Shown: positions 23,746-33,362 of the stretch, one piece after another
How the letters are laid out: every line of letters starts with the position of its first letter
Numbering within the stretch: position 1 is the first letter of the stretch
DNA from: an uncultured Roseobacter sp.
Lineage (GTDB): Bacteria; Pseudomonadota; Alphaproteobacteria; Rhodobacterales; Rhodobacteraceae
NCBI RefSeq assembly: GCF_947488185.1
Contig: NZ_CANKYM010000001.1
Location: 806,001-870,000, forward strand
Length of the DNA: 64,000 nucleotides
Direction of reading: 5' to 3'
Position numbers and translations under genes: made by a program
The notes under the pieces: generated by a model
The model's input: the letters and a program-made list of their open reading frames with translations, nothing else
Databases searched by the model: none
Told to the model about the DNA's origin: nothing

Positions 23746-24733
23746 AGTCATCCTCAAAGGCGTCTCGAAATCCTTCGGCGACACGGTGGGCGTGGCCGAC
23801 ATCGACATGACTATCCCCGACGGCGCTTTCGTCGTCCTGCTCGGCCCAACGGGGGCCGGCAAGACAACAACGCTCCGCCTGATCTCGGGTCTTGAAAAGC
23901 TCGACGCGGGCGAGATCCACATCGGTGGTCGTAATGTAGCTAACGAAACACCCGCGCAGCGCGACGTCGCGATGGTCTTCCAGCAATATTCGCTCTATCC
24001 GCATCTGACCGTGCGCGAGAACCTGGAATTCCCTCTGAAGTCTCCAATCCTCAACACGCCGAAAGACGAGATCATCCGCAAAGTGAATGAGGTCGCAAAC
24101 GTCCTGCAGATCAGCCACAAGCTCGACAACAAAGCGACGGCGCTGTCAGGGGGCGAGATGCAGCGGGTCTCTATCGGGCGTGCGCTTGTGCGTGAACCAC
24201 AGGTCTATCTGATGGACGAGCCGTTGTCCTCGCTGGACGCCAAACTACGCACCGATCTGCGGATCGAACTCAAACGCATTCAGGCCAGCCTCGGCGCGAC
24301 CATCCTCTACGTCACCCACGACCAGATCGAGGCGATGACCATGGCCACCCATGTGGGCGTGCTGAACGAAGGGCGCCTGGTGCAATATGGCACACCGCGA
24401 GACATCTACGAGAACCCGAATTCTGTCTACGTCGCCTCGCGCCTCGGCCAGCCGCGCATCAATATCCTGCCCGCCGATCTCTTTGGTACCGCGCCGAAAG
24501 GCGCCCACCGGATTGGCCTGAGACCGGAACACGTCACGCAAGGCGAAGGCCGGGCCGCACAAGTAGAGCGGGTGGAACATCTTGGCGATCACAGCCGCCT
24601 GCATCTGCACCTCGACGGGCATGACATTGTCACGCTGGCTGACCCACACGCGGACTATGCACCCGGCAGCGCTCTGCAGATCGCCCCAAAAGACCCGCTG
24701 TGCTTTGACGCGCAAGGCGACCGGATCTACTAA
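23738..24733 (+). CDS. Sugar ABC transporter ATP-binding protein 2
   Basis: 331 residues. Walker A is GPTGAGKTT, the signature is LSGGEMQRVSIGRALV, Walker B and D-loop are LMDEPLSSLDAKLR, and the H-loop is YVTHDQIEAM. A C-terminal TOBE-like domain is shorter than that of its neighbour. It is a paralogue of the ATPase directly upstream and starts within that gene. Two different ATPases in one carbohydrate operon is the GlpS/GlpT arrangement rather than the single MalK dimer. Nothing suggests that either ATPase is inactive. Confidence 0.93.
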   Translation: MAEVILKGVSKSFGDTVGVADIDMTIPDGAFVVLLGPTGAGKTTTLRLISGLEKLDAGEIHIGGRNVANETPAQRDVAMVFQQYSLYPHLTVRENLEFPLKSPILNTPKDEIIRKVNEVANVLQISHKLDNKATALSGGEMQRVSIGRALVREPQVYLMDEPLSSLDAKLRTDLRIELKRIQASLGATILYVTHDQIEAMTMATHVGVLNEGRLVQYGTPRDIYENPNSVYVASRLGQPRINILPADLFGTAPKGAHRIGLRPEHVTQGEGRAAQVERVEHLGDHSRLHLHLDGHDIVTLADPHADYAPGSALQIAPKDPLCFDAQGDRIY

Positions 24734-24745
24734 AAGGAGAAGACG

Positions 24746-26377
24746 ATGGCACAGTTTATCAACAGTAAGGACAGGCTGGTCACCGATGCAATCGACGGTC
24801 TCCTCGCGACGTCAGGAGGCAGACTCCACCGTCTCGACGGCTATCCGCACATCAAGGTGGTCTGCCGCACCGACTGGGATAAATCGAAGGTTGCGCTGAT
24901 CTCGGGGGGCGGCTCGGGGCACGAACCAGCGCATGCCGGGTTCGTGGGAGAGGGCATGCTGACCGCCGCCGTCTGCGGTGAGGTCTTTGCCTCCCCGTCG
25001 GTGGACGCCGTGCTCGCCGGTATCCTCGCCGTCACCGGCGAAGCGGGTTGCCTGCTGATCGTCAAGAACTATACCGGCGACCGGTTGAATTTCGGCCTCG
25101 CCGCAGAACGTGCGCGTGCGTATGGTTTGAAGGTGGCGATGGTCATTGTCGACGACGACATCGCCTTGCCCGATCTGCCACAGGCGCGCGGCGTGGCAGG
25201 CACCCTCTTTGTGCACAAGATCGCGGGTCATCTCGCGGAAGAGGGCAGCGATCTGGAGACGGTGACCAAGGCGGCGGAAGACGCGGTCCGCGATATGGCC
25301 TCCATCGGGAAGTCGCTGGACACCTGCACAGTGCCGGGATCGACAAAAGAAGATCGGATCGCTGCGGGCATGGCAGAACTGGGCCTCGGGATACATGGGG
25401 AGGCCGGCGTGCAACAGGTCGCCTTTGACGGTGCAATTTCGGCCATGGATATGGTGCTGGACAAGCTCCTGCCCCATGTGAAGGGGCAGGAGTGTGTTGC
25501 GCTCCTGAACAATCTGGGCTCCACGACGCCGCTGGAAATGGCAGTTCTGGCCCATGCGTTTACGTCATCGGACAAGGCAAAAACCGTGACGGCAATGATC
25601 GGGCCTGCCCCCCTGATGACCTCGCTGGATATGCATGGGTTCTCCGTCTCGCTGCTCCCGCTGACAGCGGATCGCACTGCCGCGCTTGGCCGTAATGTCC
25701 CCTTGCCCGATTGGCCGGGGATGACCATGCTCTCCCCCGTCACAGTCAAACCCTTGCCGGATGGGTTGAGCCCGATCCAGCCGATACCGTCGGACAGTCC
25801 CGCAACACGTGCCTTGATCGAGACATGCTGCGATTTGCTGATCGCGGCGGAGGCGGACCTCAACGGCCTCGACGCAAAGTCAGGCGATGGCGACACCGGC
25901 AGCACCCTGGCCACGGCGGCGCGCGCGCTCAAAGGGTCGATGGATCGCATGCCCTTGGCCGATCTGACCCAGCTTTTTCGCGCGGTTGGCAATGAGTTGA
26001 GCCAGACCATGGGCGGCTCCTCCGGTGTGATCCTCGCGATTTTCTTCGGCGCCACGGGGGATGCCTGTGCCAACGGCAAACCCACCGCTGAGGCCTTGCA
26101 GACCGGCTTGCAGCGGATCAGCGAGGTGGGCGGCGCGGGGCTTGGCGATCGCACGATGATCGACGCCCTGCAACCGGCGCTGCAAGCCCTGACCGACGGC
26201 GTTGGCGCCGCTGCGCAAGCTGCCCGTACGGGTGCGAATGAAACTGCTGCTATGGGTCGCGCCAAGGCAGGTCGGGCATCCTATGTGCCCGAAGAGAACC
26301 TGATCGGCCACAATGATCCCGGTGCCGAGGCCGTCGCCCGGCTCTTTGAAGGGCTGGCAGCTGCACTAAAAGGATAG
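24746..26377 (+). CDS. Dihydroxyacetone-kinase-family protein (DhaK-DhaL fusion)
   Basis: 543 residues, the size of ATP-dependent single-chain kinases. The DhaK domain (about 1-330) has ISGGGSGHEPAHAGFVGEGM for substrate binding and the substrate-linking His217 in LGIHGEAG. The DhaL domain (about 350-543) has the nucleotide/Mg loop AKSGDGDTGSTL near residue 380 and MGGSSGVILAIFF. Known members phosphorylate dihydroxyacetone, and some phosphorylate erythrulose or other keto-tetroses. AAAAGGAG precedes the ATG. With the transporter and dehydrogenase nearby, a short ketose is the likely substrate. The exact one is not decided by sequence. Confidence 0.92.
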   Translation: MAQFINSKDRLVTDAIDGLLATSGGRLHRLDGYPHIKVVCRTDWDKSKVALISGGGSGHEPAHAGFVGEGMLTAAVCGEVFASPSVDAVLAGILAVTGEAGCLLIVKNYTGDRLNFGLAAERARAYGLKVAMVIVDDDIALPDLPQARGVAGTLFVHKIAGHLAEEGSDLETVTKAAEDAVRDMASIGKSLDTCTVPGSTKEDRIAAGMAELGLGIHGEAGVQQVAFDGAISAMDMVLDKLLPHVKGQECVALLNNLGSTTPLEMAVLAHAFTSSDKAKTVTAMIGPAPLMTSLDMHGFSVSLLPLTADRTAALGRNVPLPDWPGMTMLSPVTVKPLPDGLSPIQPIPSDSPATRALIETCCDLLIAAEADLNGLDAKSGDGDTGSTLATAARALKGSMDRMPLADLTQLFRAVGNELSQTMGGSSGVILAIFFGATGDACANGKPTAEALQTGLQRISEVGGAGLGDRTMIDALQPALQALTDGVGAAAQAARTGANETAAMGRAKAGRASYVPEENLIGHNDPGAEAVARLFEGLAAALKG

Positions 26378-26387
26378 ACATCAGACC

Positions 26388-27464
26388 ATGAAGGTCAGCC
26401 GCGACGCCCCTTTGAACCCAACGGTGAACGACATTGCCCGTGTCGCGCAGGTCAGCCTTGCGACCGTGGACAGGGTGCTGAACGAACGTCCTGGCGTGCG
26501 CAAGGTGACGGTCGAAAAGGTCAATCGCGCCATCGCCGATCTGGGCTACGTGCGCGATACGGCAGCGGCAAATCTGGCGCGCGGGCGCGTCTATCGGTTT
26601 CTCTTCATTCTGCCAGCCACCAACAATGAATTCGTCGCGCTGATCGAACGGCAGATCACTGATCTGTCTGGCGGATTGAAACGGGAACGCACGCAGGTTG
26701 CCTGCACCCGCGTGCCTGCTTTTGACCCCATGGCGCTGGCCGAGGCGATCAACGCGCTGGATCCGGCCCAGGTGGACGGGGTTGCGATTTTCGGTCCCGA
26801 GACGCCGTCCGTACGGGACAGTATCTCAAGACTGCGCGCGCATGGCGTGTCGGTCGTTTCGCTGGTCTCCGACATTCCGAGTTCCGAACGCAACGCCTAT
26901 GTCGGCATCGACAACATCGCAGCGGGGCGCACGGCTGCACAGCTGATGGGCCGCTTTCTGGGTCCGGTATCGGGAAAGGTTCTGGTTGTGACCGGGTCCA
27001 TGCTGGCCCGTGATCATCTGGAACGGCGCCTTGGCTTTGACGACGTCATGGCGCGGGATTTCCCGAACCTTGCCGTGCTTGCCTCGCTCGAAGGACGCGA
27101 TGACCCCGATCTGATCGAACGGCTGCTGCCGCAAGCGCTGGCAGGCACCAGGGACATCGTGGGCATCTATTCCTCGGCGGCTGGCAATGCCGGGTTGATC
27201 CGACACTTCGACCAGCATCAAGAGGCCCCGTCTCCGGTCATCGTTGCACATGAACTGACACCGCTCTCACGCGCAGCGCTCGGGAACGGGTTGTTTGACG
27301 CGGTGATCAGCCAGGATTCAGGCCATCTGGTGCGCAGTGCGATACGCATCATGCGCGCGCACAGCGACAGCGCGCCGATCAATCTGGCTCAGGAACGCAT
27401 TCGAATCGACATATACATGAAAGAAAACATGCCGCCCGATCCGGACGGCGCATTGGGAGGATGA
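26388..27464 (+). CDS. LacI family transcriptional regulator
   Basis: 358 residues. The N-terminal helix-turn-helix (about 12-58) reads TVNDIARVAQVSLATVDRVL, then the hinge. The Asp in TVDRVLN, where most LacI proteins have Ser, marks a subgroup with a sugar-binding-protein-like effector domain (about 65-345). It sits inside the operon between the kinase and epimerase genes and is the natural candidate to bind the two TGAGGGACGT palindromes at 18750-18799. It probably represses the operon and is relieved by the imported compound or its phosphate. It ends one base before the ATG of the next gene. Confidence 0.92.
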   Translation: MKVSRDAPLNPTVNDIARVAQVSLATVDRVLNERPGVRKVTVEKVNRAIADLGYVRDTAAANLARGRVYRFLFILPATNNEFVALIERQITDLSGGLKRERTQVACTRVPAFDPMALAEAINALDPAQVDGVAIFGPETPSVRDSISRLRAHGVSVVSLVSDIPSSERNAYVGIDNIAAGRTAAQLMGRFLGPVSGKVLVVTGSMLARDHLERRLGFDDVMARDFPNLAVLASLEGRDDPDLIERLLPQALAGTRDIVGIYSSAAGNAGLIRHFDQHQEAPSPVIVAHELTPLSRAALGNGLFDAVISQDSGHLVRSAIRIMRAHSDSAPINLAQERIRIDIYMKENMPPDPDGALGG

Positions 27465-27465
27465 C

Positions 27466-28521
27466 ATGAAAACCATCAAGGGACCGGCGCTGTTTCTGGC
27501 GCAATTTGCAGGCGACGAGGCACCTTTCAATTCGTGGGACGCCATCACGAAATGGGCTGCCGACTGCGGATACAAAGGCGTGCAGGTGCCCAGCTGGGAC
27601 GCGCGTCTTTTCGATCTGGAGAAAGCGGCGACAAGCAAAGATTACTGCGACGAATTCAAAGGTCAGGCTGCGGAGAACGGCGTGGAGGTGACGGAGCTCT
27701 CCACGCACCTGCAGGGACAGCTGGTGGCGGTTCACCCGGCCTATGACACGGCGTTTGACGGCTTTGCCAACCCATCGGTGCATGGCAATCCGAAGGCCCG
27801 GCAGGAATGGGCCGTGGATCAGGTGATGAAGGCAATCAGCGCCTCAGCCAATATGGGCATCAAGAACCACGTCTCCTTCTCAGGCGCGCTCGCCTGGCCC
27901 TATATCTATCCCTGGCCGCAACGCCCCGCCGGGCTGATTGAGACCGCCTTTGATGAACTGGCCAAACGCTGGCGTCCGATCCTTGATCATGCCGACGCGA
28001 ATGACGTGAACATCTGCTATGAAATCCATCCGGGCGAAGACCTGCATGACGGTGTGACCTTCGAGATGTTCCTTGATCGGGTCGATAACCACGCCCGCTG
28101 CAACATGCTCTACGATCCGTCGCATTTCGTGCTGCAGTGCCTCGACTATCTCGACCACATCGACATCTACAAAGACCGGATCAAGATGTTCCACGTCAAG
28201 GATGCGGAATTCAATCCGACGGGTCGGCAGGGTGTCTATTCGGGATATCAGCCCTGGGTGGACCGCGCCGGGCGCTTCCGCTCCTTGGGTGACGGGCAGG
28301 TCGATTTTGCGGGTATCTTTTCCAAGATGGCGGCAAATGATTTCGACGGCTGGGCGGTGGTTGAATGGGAATGCTGCCTGAAACACCCCGAAGACGGAGC
28401 CCGCGAGGGAGCGCAATTCGTCAAGGATCATATCATTCGCGTCACGGAACGCGCTTTTGACGATTTTGCAGATGGGGGCACAGATGAGGCAGCCAATCGC
28501 AAGATGCTTGGGATCGGCTAA
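27466..28521 (+). CDS. Sugar phosphate isomerase/epimerase (xylose-isomerase-like TIM barrel)
   Basis: 351 residues of the AP-endonuclease-2/IolE/YcjR-type TIM barrel. Candidate metal ligands are Glu in CYEIHPGED (near 186), Asp in YDPSHF (near 219), His in MFHVKDAEF (near 243) and Glu in VVEWECC (near 302). Such enzymes epimerise or isomerise keto-sugars. YcjR of E. coli does so on 3-keto-glycosides beside a Gfo/Idh dehydrogenase, the same pairing as here. GGGAGG precedes the ATG at good spacing. Family is firm; the reaction is inferred. Confidence 0.88.
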   Translation: MKTIKGPALFLAQFAGDEAPFNSWDAITKWAADCGYKGVQVPSWDARLFDLEKAATSKDYCDEFKGQAAENGVEVTELSTHLQGQLVAVHPAYDTAFDGFANPSVHGNPKARQEWAVDQVMKAISASANMGIKNHVSFSGALAWPYIYPWPQRPAGLIETAFDELAKRWRPILDHADANDVNICYEIHPGEDLHDGVTFEMFLDRVDNHARCNMLYDPSHFVLQCLDYLDHIDIYKDRIKMFHVKDAEFNPTGRQGVYSGYQPWVDRAGRFRSLGDGQVDFAGIFSKMAANDFDGWAVVEWECCLKHPEDGAREGAQFVKDHIIRVTERAFDDFADGGTDEAANRKMLGIG

Positions 28522-28613
28522 GCGTACCACCGGAAGGTCTCGCCTGGCCGGGCCGTTGTGTATGCATATTTTTGGAACAATGAAGGCGGGGCGGGGCCTC
28601 GGGAGGAAACGGG

Positions 28614-29750
28614 ATGTCACGGATCAGACTTGGGATGGTGGGCGGCGGCAATGACGCCTTTATCGGCGCGGTACACCGTATCGCCGCACGGATCGACGAC
28701 CGGTATGAACTGGTTGCGGGCGCGCTGTCGTCTACGCCGGAGAAAGCGCAGGCCTCGGGGGCCGCACTGGGGTTGGACCCGGCACGCACCTATGATGACT
28801 TCAGACAGATGGCGATCCGCGAGGCGCGATTAAAAAACGGTATCGAAGCTGTTTCCATCGTGACCCCGAACCACGTGCATTTTGCTGCCGCACGCGAGTT
28901 CCTGAAGCGCGGCATTCACGTGATCTGTGACAAACCCCTCACGTCGACCATGGCGGATGCCCGCAAGATGGCGAAAGCGGTCGAAGAGTCCGATGCTCTG
29001 TTTTTTCTAACGCATAACTACACCGGCTATCCAATGGTGCGGCAGGCGCGAGACATGATTGCCAAGGGTGACATCGGCAAGATCCGCGTGGTGCAGGTCG
29101 AATATCCGCAAGACTGGCTCACCAAACACGAGGATTTCAAACAGGCGGCATGGCGCACTGATCCCGCGCAATCCGGGGCGGGTGGTTCAACCGGGGACAT
29201 TGGGACCCATGCGCATAATCTCGCATGTTTCGTCACAGGTCTGCGCGTTGAGAGCCTTGCCGCTGATTTGCAGGCTTTCGTGTCGGGTCGTCAGCTGGAC
29301 GACAATGCGCATGTGATGTTGCGATTTGAGGGCGGTGCGCGCGGCATGCTGTGGTCCAGCCAAGTCGCGCCGGGAAATGAAAACGCATTGCGCATTCGAG
29401 TCTACGGCGAGAACGGCGGGCTGGAATGGGCGCAGGAACACCCCAACCACCTGTGGCACACCCCGTTTGGCGAGCCCAAGCGCCTGATGACCCGCAATGG
29501 TGCCGGTGCGGGTGAGGCCGCAGCACGGATGAGCCGTATTCCACCCGGGCATCCGGAAGGATACCTCGAAGGGTTCGCCAACATCTACAGCGAAGCGGCT
29601 GAGGCGATTGTCGCCCATCGCAAAGGTCAGAAACCAGGCGCGGCTGTCATCTATCCAACCATTCTGGATGGGATAAGAGGCATGCAATTCGTGGATGCTT
29701 GCGTACGGTCCTCGGCGCGCAATGCCGCTTGGATCACCCTGCCGGATTGA
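28614..29750 (+). CDS. Gfo/Idh/MocA family oxidoreductase
   Basis: 378 residues. The N-terminal Rossmann fold has MVGGGNDAFIGAVH near residue 7 for NAD(P). The CDKPLTSTMADA motif near residue 104 carries the catalytic Lys of the family (usually EKP). The C-terminal alpha/beta domain begins near 130 and includes GGSTGDIGTHAHNLACF, with a His near 200. These enzymes oxidise sugars or their derivatives, often at C3 of a glycoside. GGGAGGAAACGG precedes the ATG. It is the last gene of the catabolic operon; the 92-base gap before it shows no terminator. Confidence 0.92.
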   Translation: MSRIRLGMVGGGNDAFIGAVHRIAARIDDRYELVAGALSSTPEKAQASGAALGLDPARTYDDFRQMAIREARLKNGIEAVSIVTPNHVHFAAAREFLKRGIHVICDKPLTSTMADARKMAKAVEESDALFFLTHNYTGYPMVRQARDMIAKGDIGKIRVVQVEYPQDWLTKHEDFKQAAWRTDPAQSGAGGSTGDIGTHAHNLACFVTGLRVESLAADLQAFVSGRQLDDNAHVMLRFEGGARGMLWSSQVAPGNENALRIRVYGENGGLEWAQEHPNHLWHTPFGEPKRLMTRNGAGAGEAAARMSRIPPGHPEGYLEGFANIYSEAAEAIVAHRKGQKPGAAVIYPTILDGIRGMQFVDACVRSSARNAAWITLPD

Positions 29751-29981
29751 ACCATCGACTATCTGTGAACAGATTGTTCACGCTTTGATCAGAACCACGC
29801 GCCAGCTTAGCCGGTTGGCGGGTAGCGCCTTGATCCTCATGGGAATTCGACCAGTGCAGTTTTCACCGGCTTCTTTGCAGGTGCAGCATTTCAAAAAATA
29901 CCTAAAAAGCATCAGTTTTCTGAAACCTCTTGGCAAGAAATTTGCGCGACCCTTCCGACTTAGTAATTTTTGAGAGAGACA

Positions 29982-30677
29982 ATGCTAGACACAGACTCCG
30001 CAGATCACCTTGCGGCGATTTTCAATCAGTTCAAAGTCCCCATGTTCGCGGCCGATCGTCCGTCCGCACAGAGCGAATTCAAAATAACATGCATCAATCA
30101 GGCCCACGCAGAAGCAACCGGATTTCAACCGGAGGCTTTGCGAAACGTTGCGTTGCGCGACCTGCTGCCAGAAGGCGAAGCGGCCACTGTCATCGGGCGT
30201 TACACCGAATGTGCCGATGGGCAGAAAAACATCCGATATCTGGAGACATTGACGCTGCCGGAGGGCGTGCAGCGGTGGGATACTTCCATTCAACATGTCG
30301 CACTGCCCGATGGTGGCGACCGCGTGATCGGCACCGCCTTCAAAGTCACCGGCGACCAGTACGCCGAAGGCACGCGCATGACCTTCGACAACATCCGCTT
30401 CTTTTCATCGCTGGCAGATATGCATTTGCAAAATCTCGTGTCCATGTTCGAGACCGCGCGGGATCAGGGATTGTTCCACAACGACAGCGCGAACAGAGTG
30501 TCACAATTGTGCAGCGTTTGCCGTTCCGTGCAGCGATCAGTGGAAGATATCCGGGAAACCGTGCGCCGCGCGCACCCGGAGGCCGCTGGGATAGACAGCA
30601 ATGCCCAGGCAATGTTGAACGATCTCGGGTCCAGCACCTTGAGTGCGCTTTACGAGAGTGCGCGCGAGATATCGTGA
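29982..30677 (+). CDS. PAS domain protein without an output domain
   Basis: 231 residues. A PAS-like domain spans about 8-120 (TCINQAHAEATGFQPEAL and later VIGTAFKVTGD). It is followed by helical segments (about 125-230) with paired Cys residues (QLCSVCRSV). No kinase, HTH or GGDEF domain is present. It may be a stand-alone sensor acting on an unlinked kinase, or it may be involved in dimerisation. ATG 29982 is preferred over TTG 29970. It is separate from the operon upstream (231-base gap) and ends 107 bases before the paa thiolase. Confidence 0.65.
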   Translation: MLDTDSADHLAAIFNQFKVPMFAADRPSAQSEFKITCINQAHAEATGFQPEALRNVALRDLLPEGEAATVIGRYTECADGQKNIRYLETLTLPEGVQRWDTSIQHVALPDGGDRVIGTAFKVTGDQYAEGTRMTFDNIRFFSSLADMHLQNLVSMFETARDQGLFHNDSANRVSQLCSVCRSVQRSVEDIRETVRRAHPEAAGIDSNAQAMLNDLGSSTLSALYESAREIS

Positions 30678-30687
30678 AATTTAAAAA

Positions 30688-30723
30688 ACGTTACACATAT
30701 TTGACTACTTTCGGTAATTGGTA
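30688..30723. promoter_or_regulatory. Candidate promoter/operator of the phenylacetate operon
   Basis: GTTAC (30688-30692) and GTAAC (30719-30723) form an inverted pair in an AT-rich stretch about 60-95 bases before the thiolase ATG. TTGACT at 30699-30704 could serve as a -35. The arms are short, and I cannot match them to a known PaaX or PaaR site, so the role is a guess. Confidence 0.3.
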
Positions 30724-30783
30724 ACATTTTTATTGAACCGAATCCGCACCTGACCTAGACTTCTCCATCAACCGGAGGATTCT

Positions 30784-31989
30784 ATGCACGCTTACATCTG
30801 TGACGCGCAGCGCACGCCCATCGGGCGTTATGGCGGGAGCCTGTCTGCGGTGCGTGCGGATGATCTCGCCGCCGCCCCGATTGCAGCACTCATCGCCCGC
30901 AACCCGTCGGTGGATTGGTCGCGCGTGGATGACGTCATTTACGGCTGCGCCAATCAGGCGGGCGAAGACAACCGCAACGTGGCGCGGATGGCCGCACTGC
31001 TGGCGGGCTTGCCGGTTGAGGTTCCCGGATCGACCATAAACCGGCTGTGCGCGTCGGGCATGGATGCCGTGGGGGTGGCGGCACGGGCAATTCGCGCGGG
31101 GGACATCGATCTGGCCATCGCCGGCGGTGTCGAAAGCATGAGCCGCGCGCCTTTCGTGATGCCCAAGGCGGAAACGGCATTTTCGCGCGCAGGTCAGATC
31201 TATGACACGACCATCGGCTGGCGCTTCGTGAACTCGAAGATGAAAGCCGAGTATGGCATCGATTCCATGCCGCAGACCGCAGACAATGTGGCTAAGGATT
31301 ACGGGGTCAGCCGCGCCGATCAGGATGCTTTTGCCGCGCGCAGTCAGGCGCGTTGGGCCAAAGCCCATGCGGAGGGCGTGTTTGCCGAAGAAATCACCCC
31401 TGTCACCATCCCCCAGCGCAAAGGCGAGGCCATTGTCGTCGATAGGGATGAGCATCCGCGTCCAGATACGACAACAGAAAAACTAGGCAAGCTGCGGGGG
31501 ATCAATGGCGCTGAGCTAACTGTGACGGCGGGCAATGCCTCCGGCGTCAACGACGGCGCCGCCGCTTTGCTCATCGCGTCGGAGCAGGCCGCCGAGACCC
31601 ACGGCCTGACGCCAATGGCCCGCGTGGTGGCGATGTCTGCCGCCGGTGTCGCGCCACGGATCATGGGCATTGGCCCGATCCCGGCCTGTGAAAAAGTCCT
31701 GAAACGCGCGGGGCTGAGCATTGAGCAGATGGATGTGATAGAATTGAACGAGGCTTTTGCCGCGCAAGGACTCGCCACTCTGCGCGCGCTAGGTGTGGCG
31801 GATGACGCGCCCCATGTGAACGCAAACGGCGGCGCCATCGCGATCGGGCATCCGTTGGGCATGTCCGGCGCGCGGCTGGTGATGACGGCGGCCTATCAGC
31901 TCAAACGCACCGGCGGGCGCTATGCGCTTTGCACGATGTGCGTGGGGGTCGGACAGGGTGTCGCGCTCATCCTCGAGCGCGCGAACTAG
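30784..31989 (+). CDS. paaJ: 3-oxoadipyl-CoA / 3-oxo-5,6-dehydrosuberyl-CoA thiolase
   Basis: 401 residues of a PcaF/PaaJ-type thiolase. The catalytic Cys is in NRLCASGMDAVG near residue 89, the His in IAIGHPLGMSGARLV near 356, and the second Cys in ALCTMCVGVGQG near 386. It cleaves the beta-keto-acyl-CoA at the end of the phenylacetate route to acetyl-CoA and succinyl-CoA, and often serves the beta-ketoadipate route too. The position at the head of paaABCDE favours PaaJ; PcaF naming is possible. CGGAGGA precedes the ATG. Confidence 0.9.
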   Translation: MHAYICDAQRTPIGRYGGSLSAVRADDLAAAPIAALIARNPSVDWSRVDDVIYGCANQAGEDNRNVARMAALLAGLPVEVPGSTINRLCASGMDAVGVAARAIRAGDIDLAIAGGVESMSRAPFVMPKAETAFSRAGQIYDTTIGWRFVNSKMKAEYGIDSMPQTADNVAKDYGVSRADQDAFAARSQARWAKAHAEGVFAEEITPVTIPQRKGEAIVVDRDEHPRPDTTTEKLGKLRGINGAELTVTAGNASGVNDGAAALLIASEQAAETHGLTPMARVVAMSAAGVAPRIMGIGPIPACEKVLKRAGLSIEQMDVIELNEAFAAQGLATLRALGVADDAPHVNANGGAIAIGHPLGMSGARLVMTAAYQLKRTGGRYALCTMCVGVGQGVALILERAN

Positions 31990-32019
31990 GTAACGCTTAT
32001 ACTTGAAAGGGTTTGAACG

Positions 32020-33012
32020 ATGTATGCACAGATGATCAAATCGACCGGCAAGGGCGTCAAATCGCTCGACGAGATGGACCCCGAAGAACGCGCCTTTCAG
32101 GAGCGGATCAACGCAGGCGGCAAGATCGAACCGAAGGACTGGATGCCCGACGGCTACCGCAAGACGCTGATCCGCCAGATCGGCCAGCACGCGCATTCCG
32201 AAATCGTCGGCCAGCTGCCTGAGGGCAACTGGATCACCCGCGCCCCCACGCTGGAGCGCAAGGCGATTCTGCTGGCGAAGGTACAGGATGAGGCGGGGCA
32301 CGGGCTCTACCTCTATTGCGCTGCCGAAACGCTGGGGGTGAGCCGCGATCAGCTGACGCGCGACCTGCTCAGCGGCAAGATGAAATACTCCTCGATCTTC
32401 AACTATCCGACCCTGACATGGGCGGATATGGGTGCGGTCGGCTGGCTGGTCGATGGCGCGGCAATCATGAACCAGGTGCCGCTGCAGCGTACTTCTTATG
32501 GGCCCTATGCCCGCGCCATGGTGCGCATCTGCAAGGAGGAATCCTTCCACCAGCGGCAGGGTTTCGACATCATGATGAAGATGGCGAATGGCACCGAGGC
32601 GCAGCGCAGGATGGCGCAGGATGCGCTCAACCGCTTCTGGTATCCTTCGCTGATGATGTTTGGCCCGTCCGACAAGGAGTCGGTGCATTCCGCCCAGTCG
32701 ATGGCGTGGAAAATCAAGATGAACACCAATGACGAGCTGCGCCAGAAGTTCGTCGATCAAACCGCACCGCAGGCAGCCTATCTGGGCCTGACCATCCCGG
32801 ACGAACATCTGGAGTGGAACGAGGAACGAGGATCCTATGATTTCTCGGAACCCGATTGGGATGAGTTCTTTGACGTGCTGCAAGGTAACGGCCCCTGTTC
32901 GGTGGACCGCATGGAAGCACGGAACAAGGCCTGGGATGACGGGCGTTGGGTGCGCGAGGGCCTCCTGGCCCACGCGGAGAAGAAACGCGCACGCAAAATG
33001 GCAGCGGAGTAA
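32020..33012 (+). CDS. paaA: 1,2-phenylacetyl-CoA epoxidase subunit PaaA
   Basis: 330 residues of the catalytic alpha subunit of the ring epoxidase. This ferritin-like di-iron protein has ligands in [13 protein letters not shown] (near residue 90) and [12 protein letters not shown] (near 175). It converts phenylacetyl-CoA to the 1,2-epoxide with O2, receiving electrons from PaaE. It associates with PaaC and PaaB. ATG 32020 ([10 protein letters not shown]) is the standard N-terminus. PaaB follows five bases after the stop. Confidence 0.97.
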   Translation: MYAQMIKSTGKGVKSLDEMDPEERAFQERINAGGKIEPKDWMPDGYRKTLIRQIGQHAHSEIVGQLPEGNWITRAPTLERKAILLAKVQDEAGHGLYLYCAAETLGVSRDQLTRDLLSGKMKYSSIFNYPTLTWADMGAVGWLVDGAAIMNQVPLQRTSYGPYARAMVRICKEESFHQRQGFDIMMKMANGTEAQRRMAQDALNRFWYPSLMMFGPSDKESVHSAQSMAWKIKMNTNDELRQKFVDQTAPQAAYLGLTIPDEHLEWNEERGSYDFSEPDWDEFFDVLQGNGPCSVDRMEARNKAWDDGRWVREGLLAHAEKKRARKMAAE

Positions 33013-33017
33013 CTGAT

Positions 33018-33362
33018 ATGAGCAGCCCTGAATCCGGATCCTATGACGCCACCGAAGCCGCCCCGCATGGCAAGCCCCGCGCCACCGAATGGCCCCTGTG
33101 GGAGGTGTTTATCCGTGGCCAGCACGGCCTCAGCCACCGGCATGTCGGCTCGCTGCATGCAGCGGACGCCGAAAGTGCCATCAAGAACGCCCGCGATGTC
33201 TATACCCGTCGCAACGAGGGCGTGAGCATCTGGGTGGTCGAAGCCGCCGCCATCGCCGCCTCCTCTCCCGAGGAAAAAGGCCCACTCTACGAGCCATCCA
33301 ATGACAAGGTGTACCGCCACCCGACCTTCTTCGACATCCCAGACGACGTAGGTGCGATGTGA
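33018..33362 (+). CDS. paaB: 1,2-phenylacetyl-CoA epoxidase subunit PaaB
   Basis: 114 residues. The family core EWPLWEVFIRGQHGLSHRHV near residue 24 and GSLHAADAESAIKNARDVYT are characteristic of PaaB, which bridges PaaAC dimers and is not catalytic. The ATG at 33018 follows paaA closely; residues before it in the same frame belong to the antisense-free overlap with paaA and are not part of the protein. The stop overlaps the GTG start of paaC. Confidence 0.96.
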   Translation: MSSPESGSYDATEAAPHGKPRATEWPLWEVFIRGQHGLSHRHVGSLHAADAESAIKNARDVYTRRNEGVSIWVVEAAAIAASSPEEKGPLYEPSNDKVYRHPTFFDIPDDVGAM

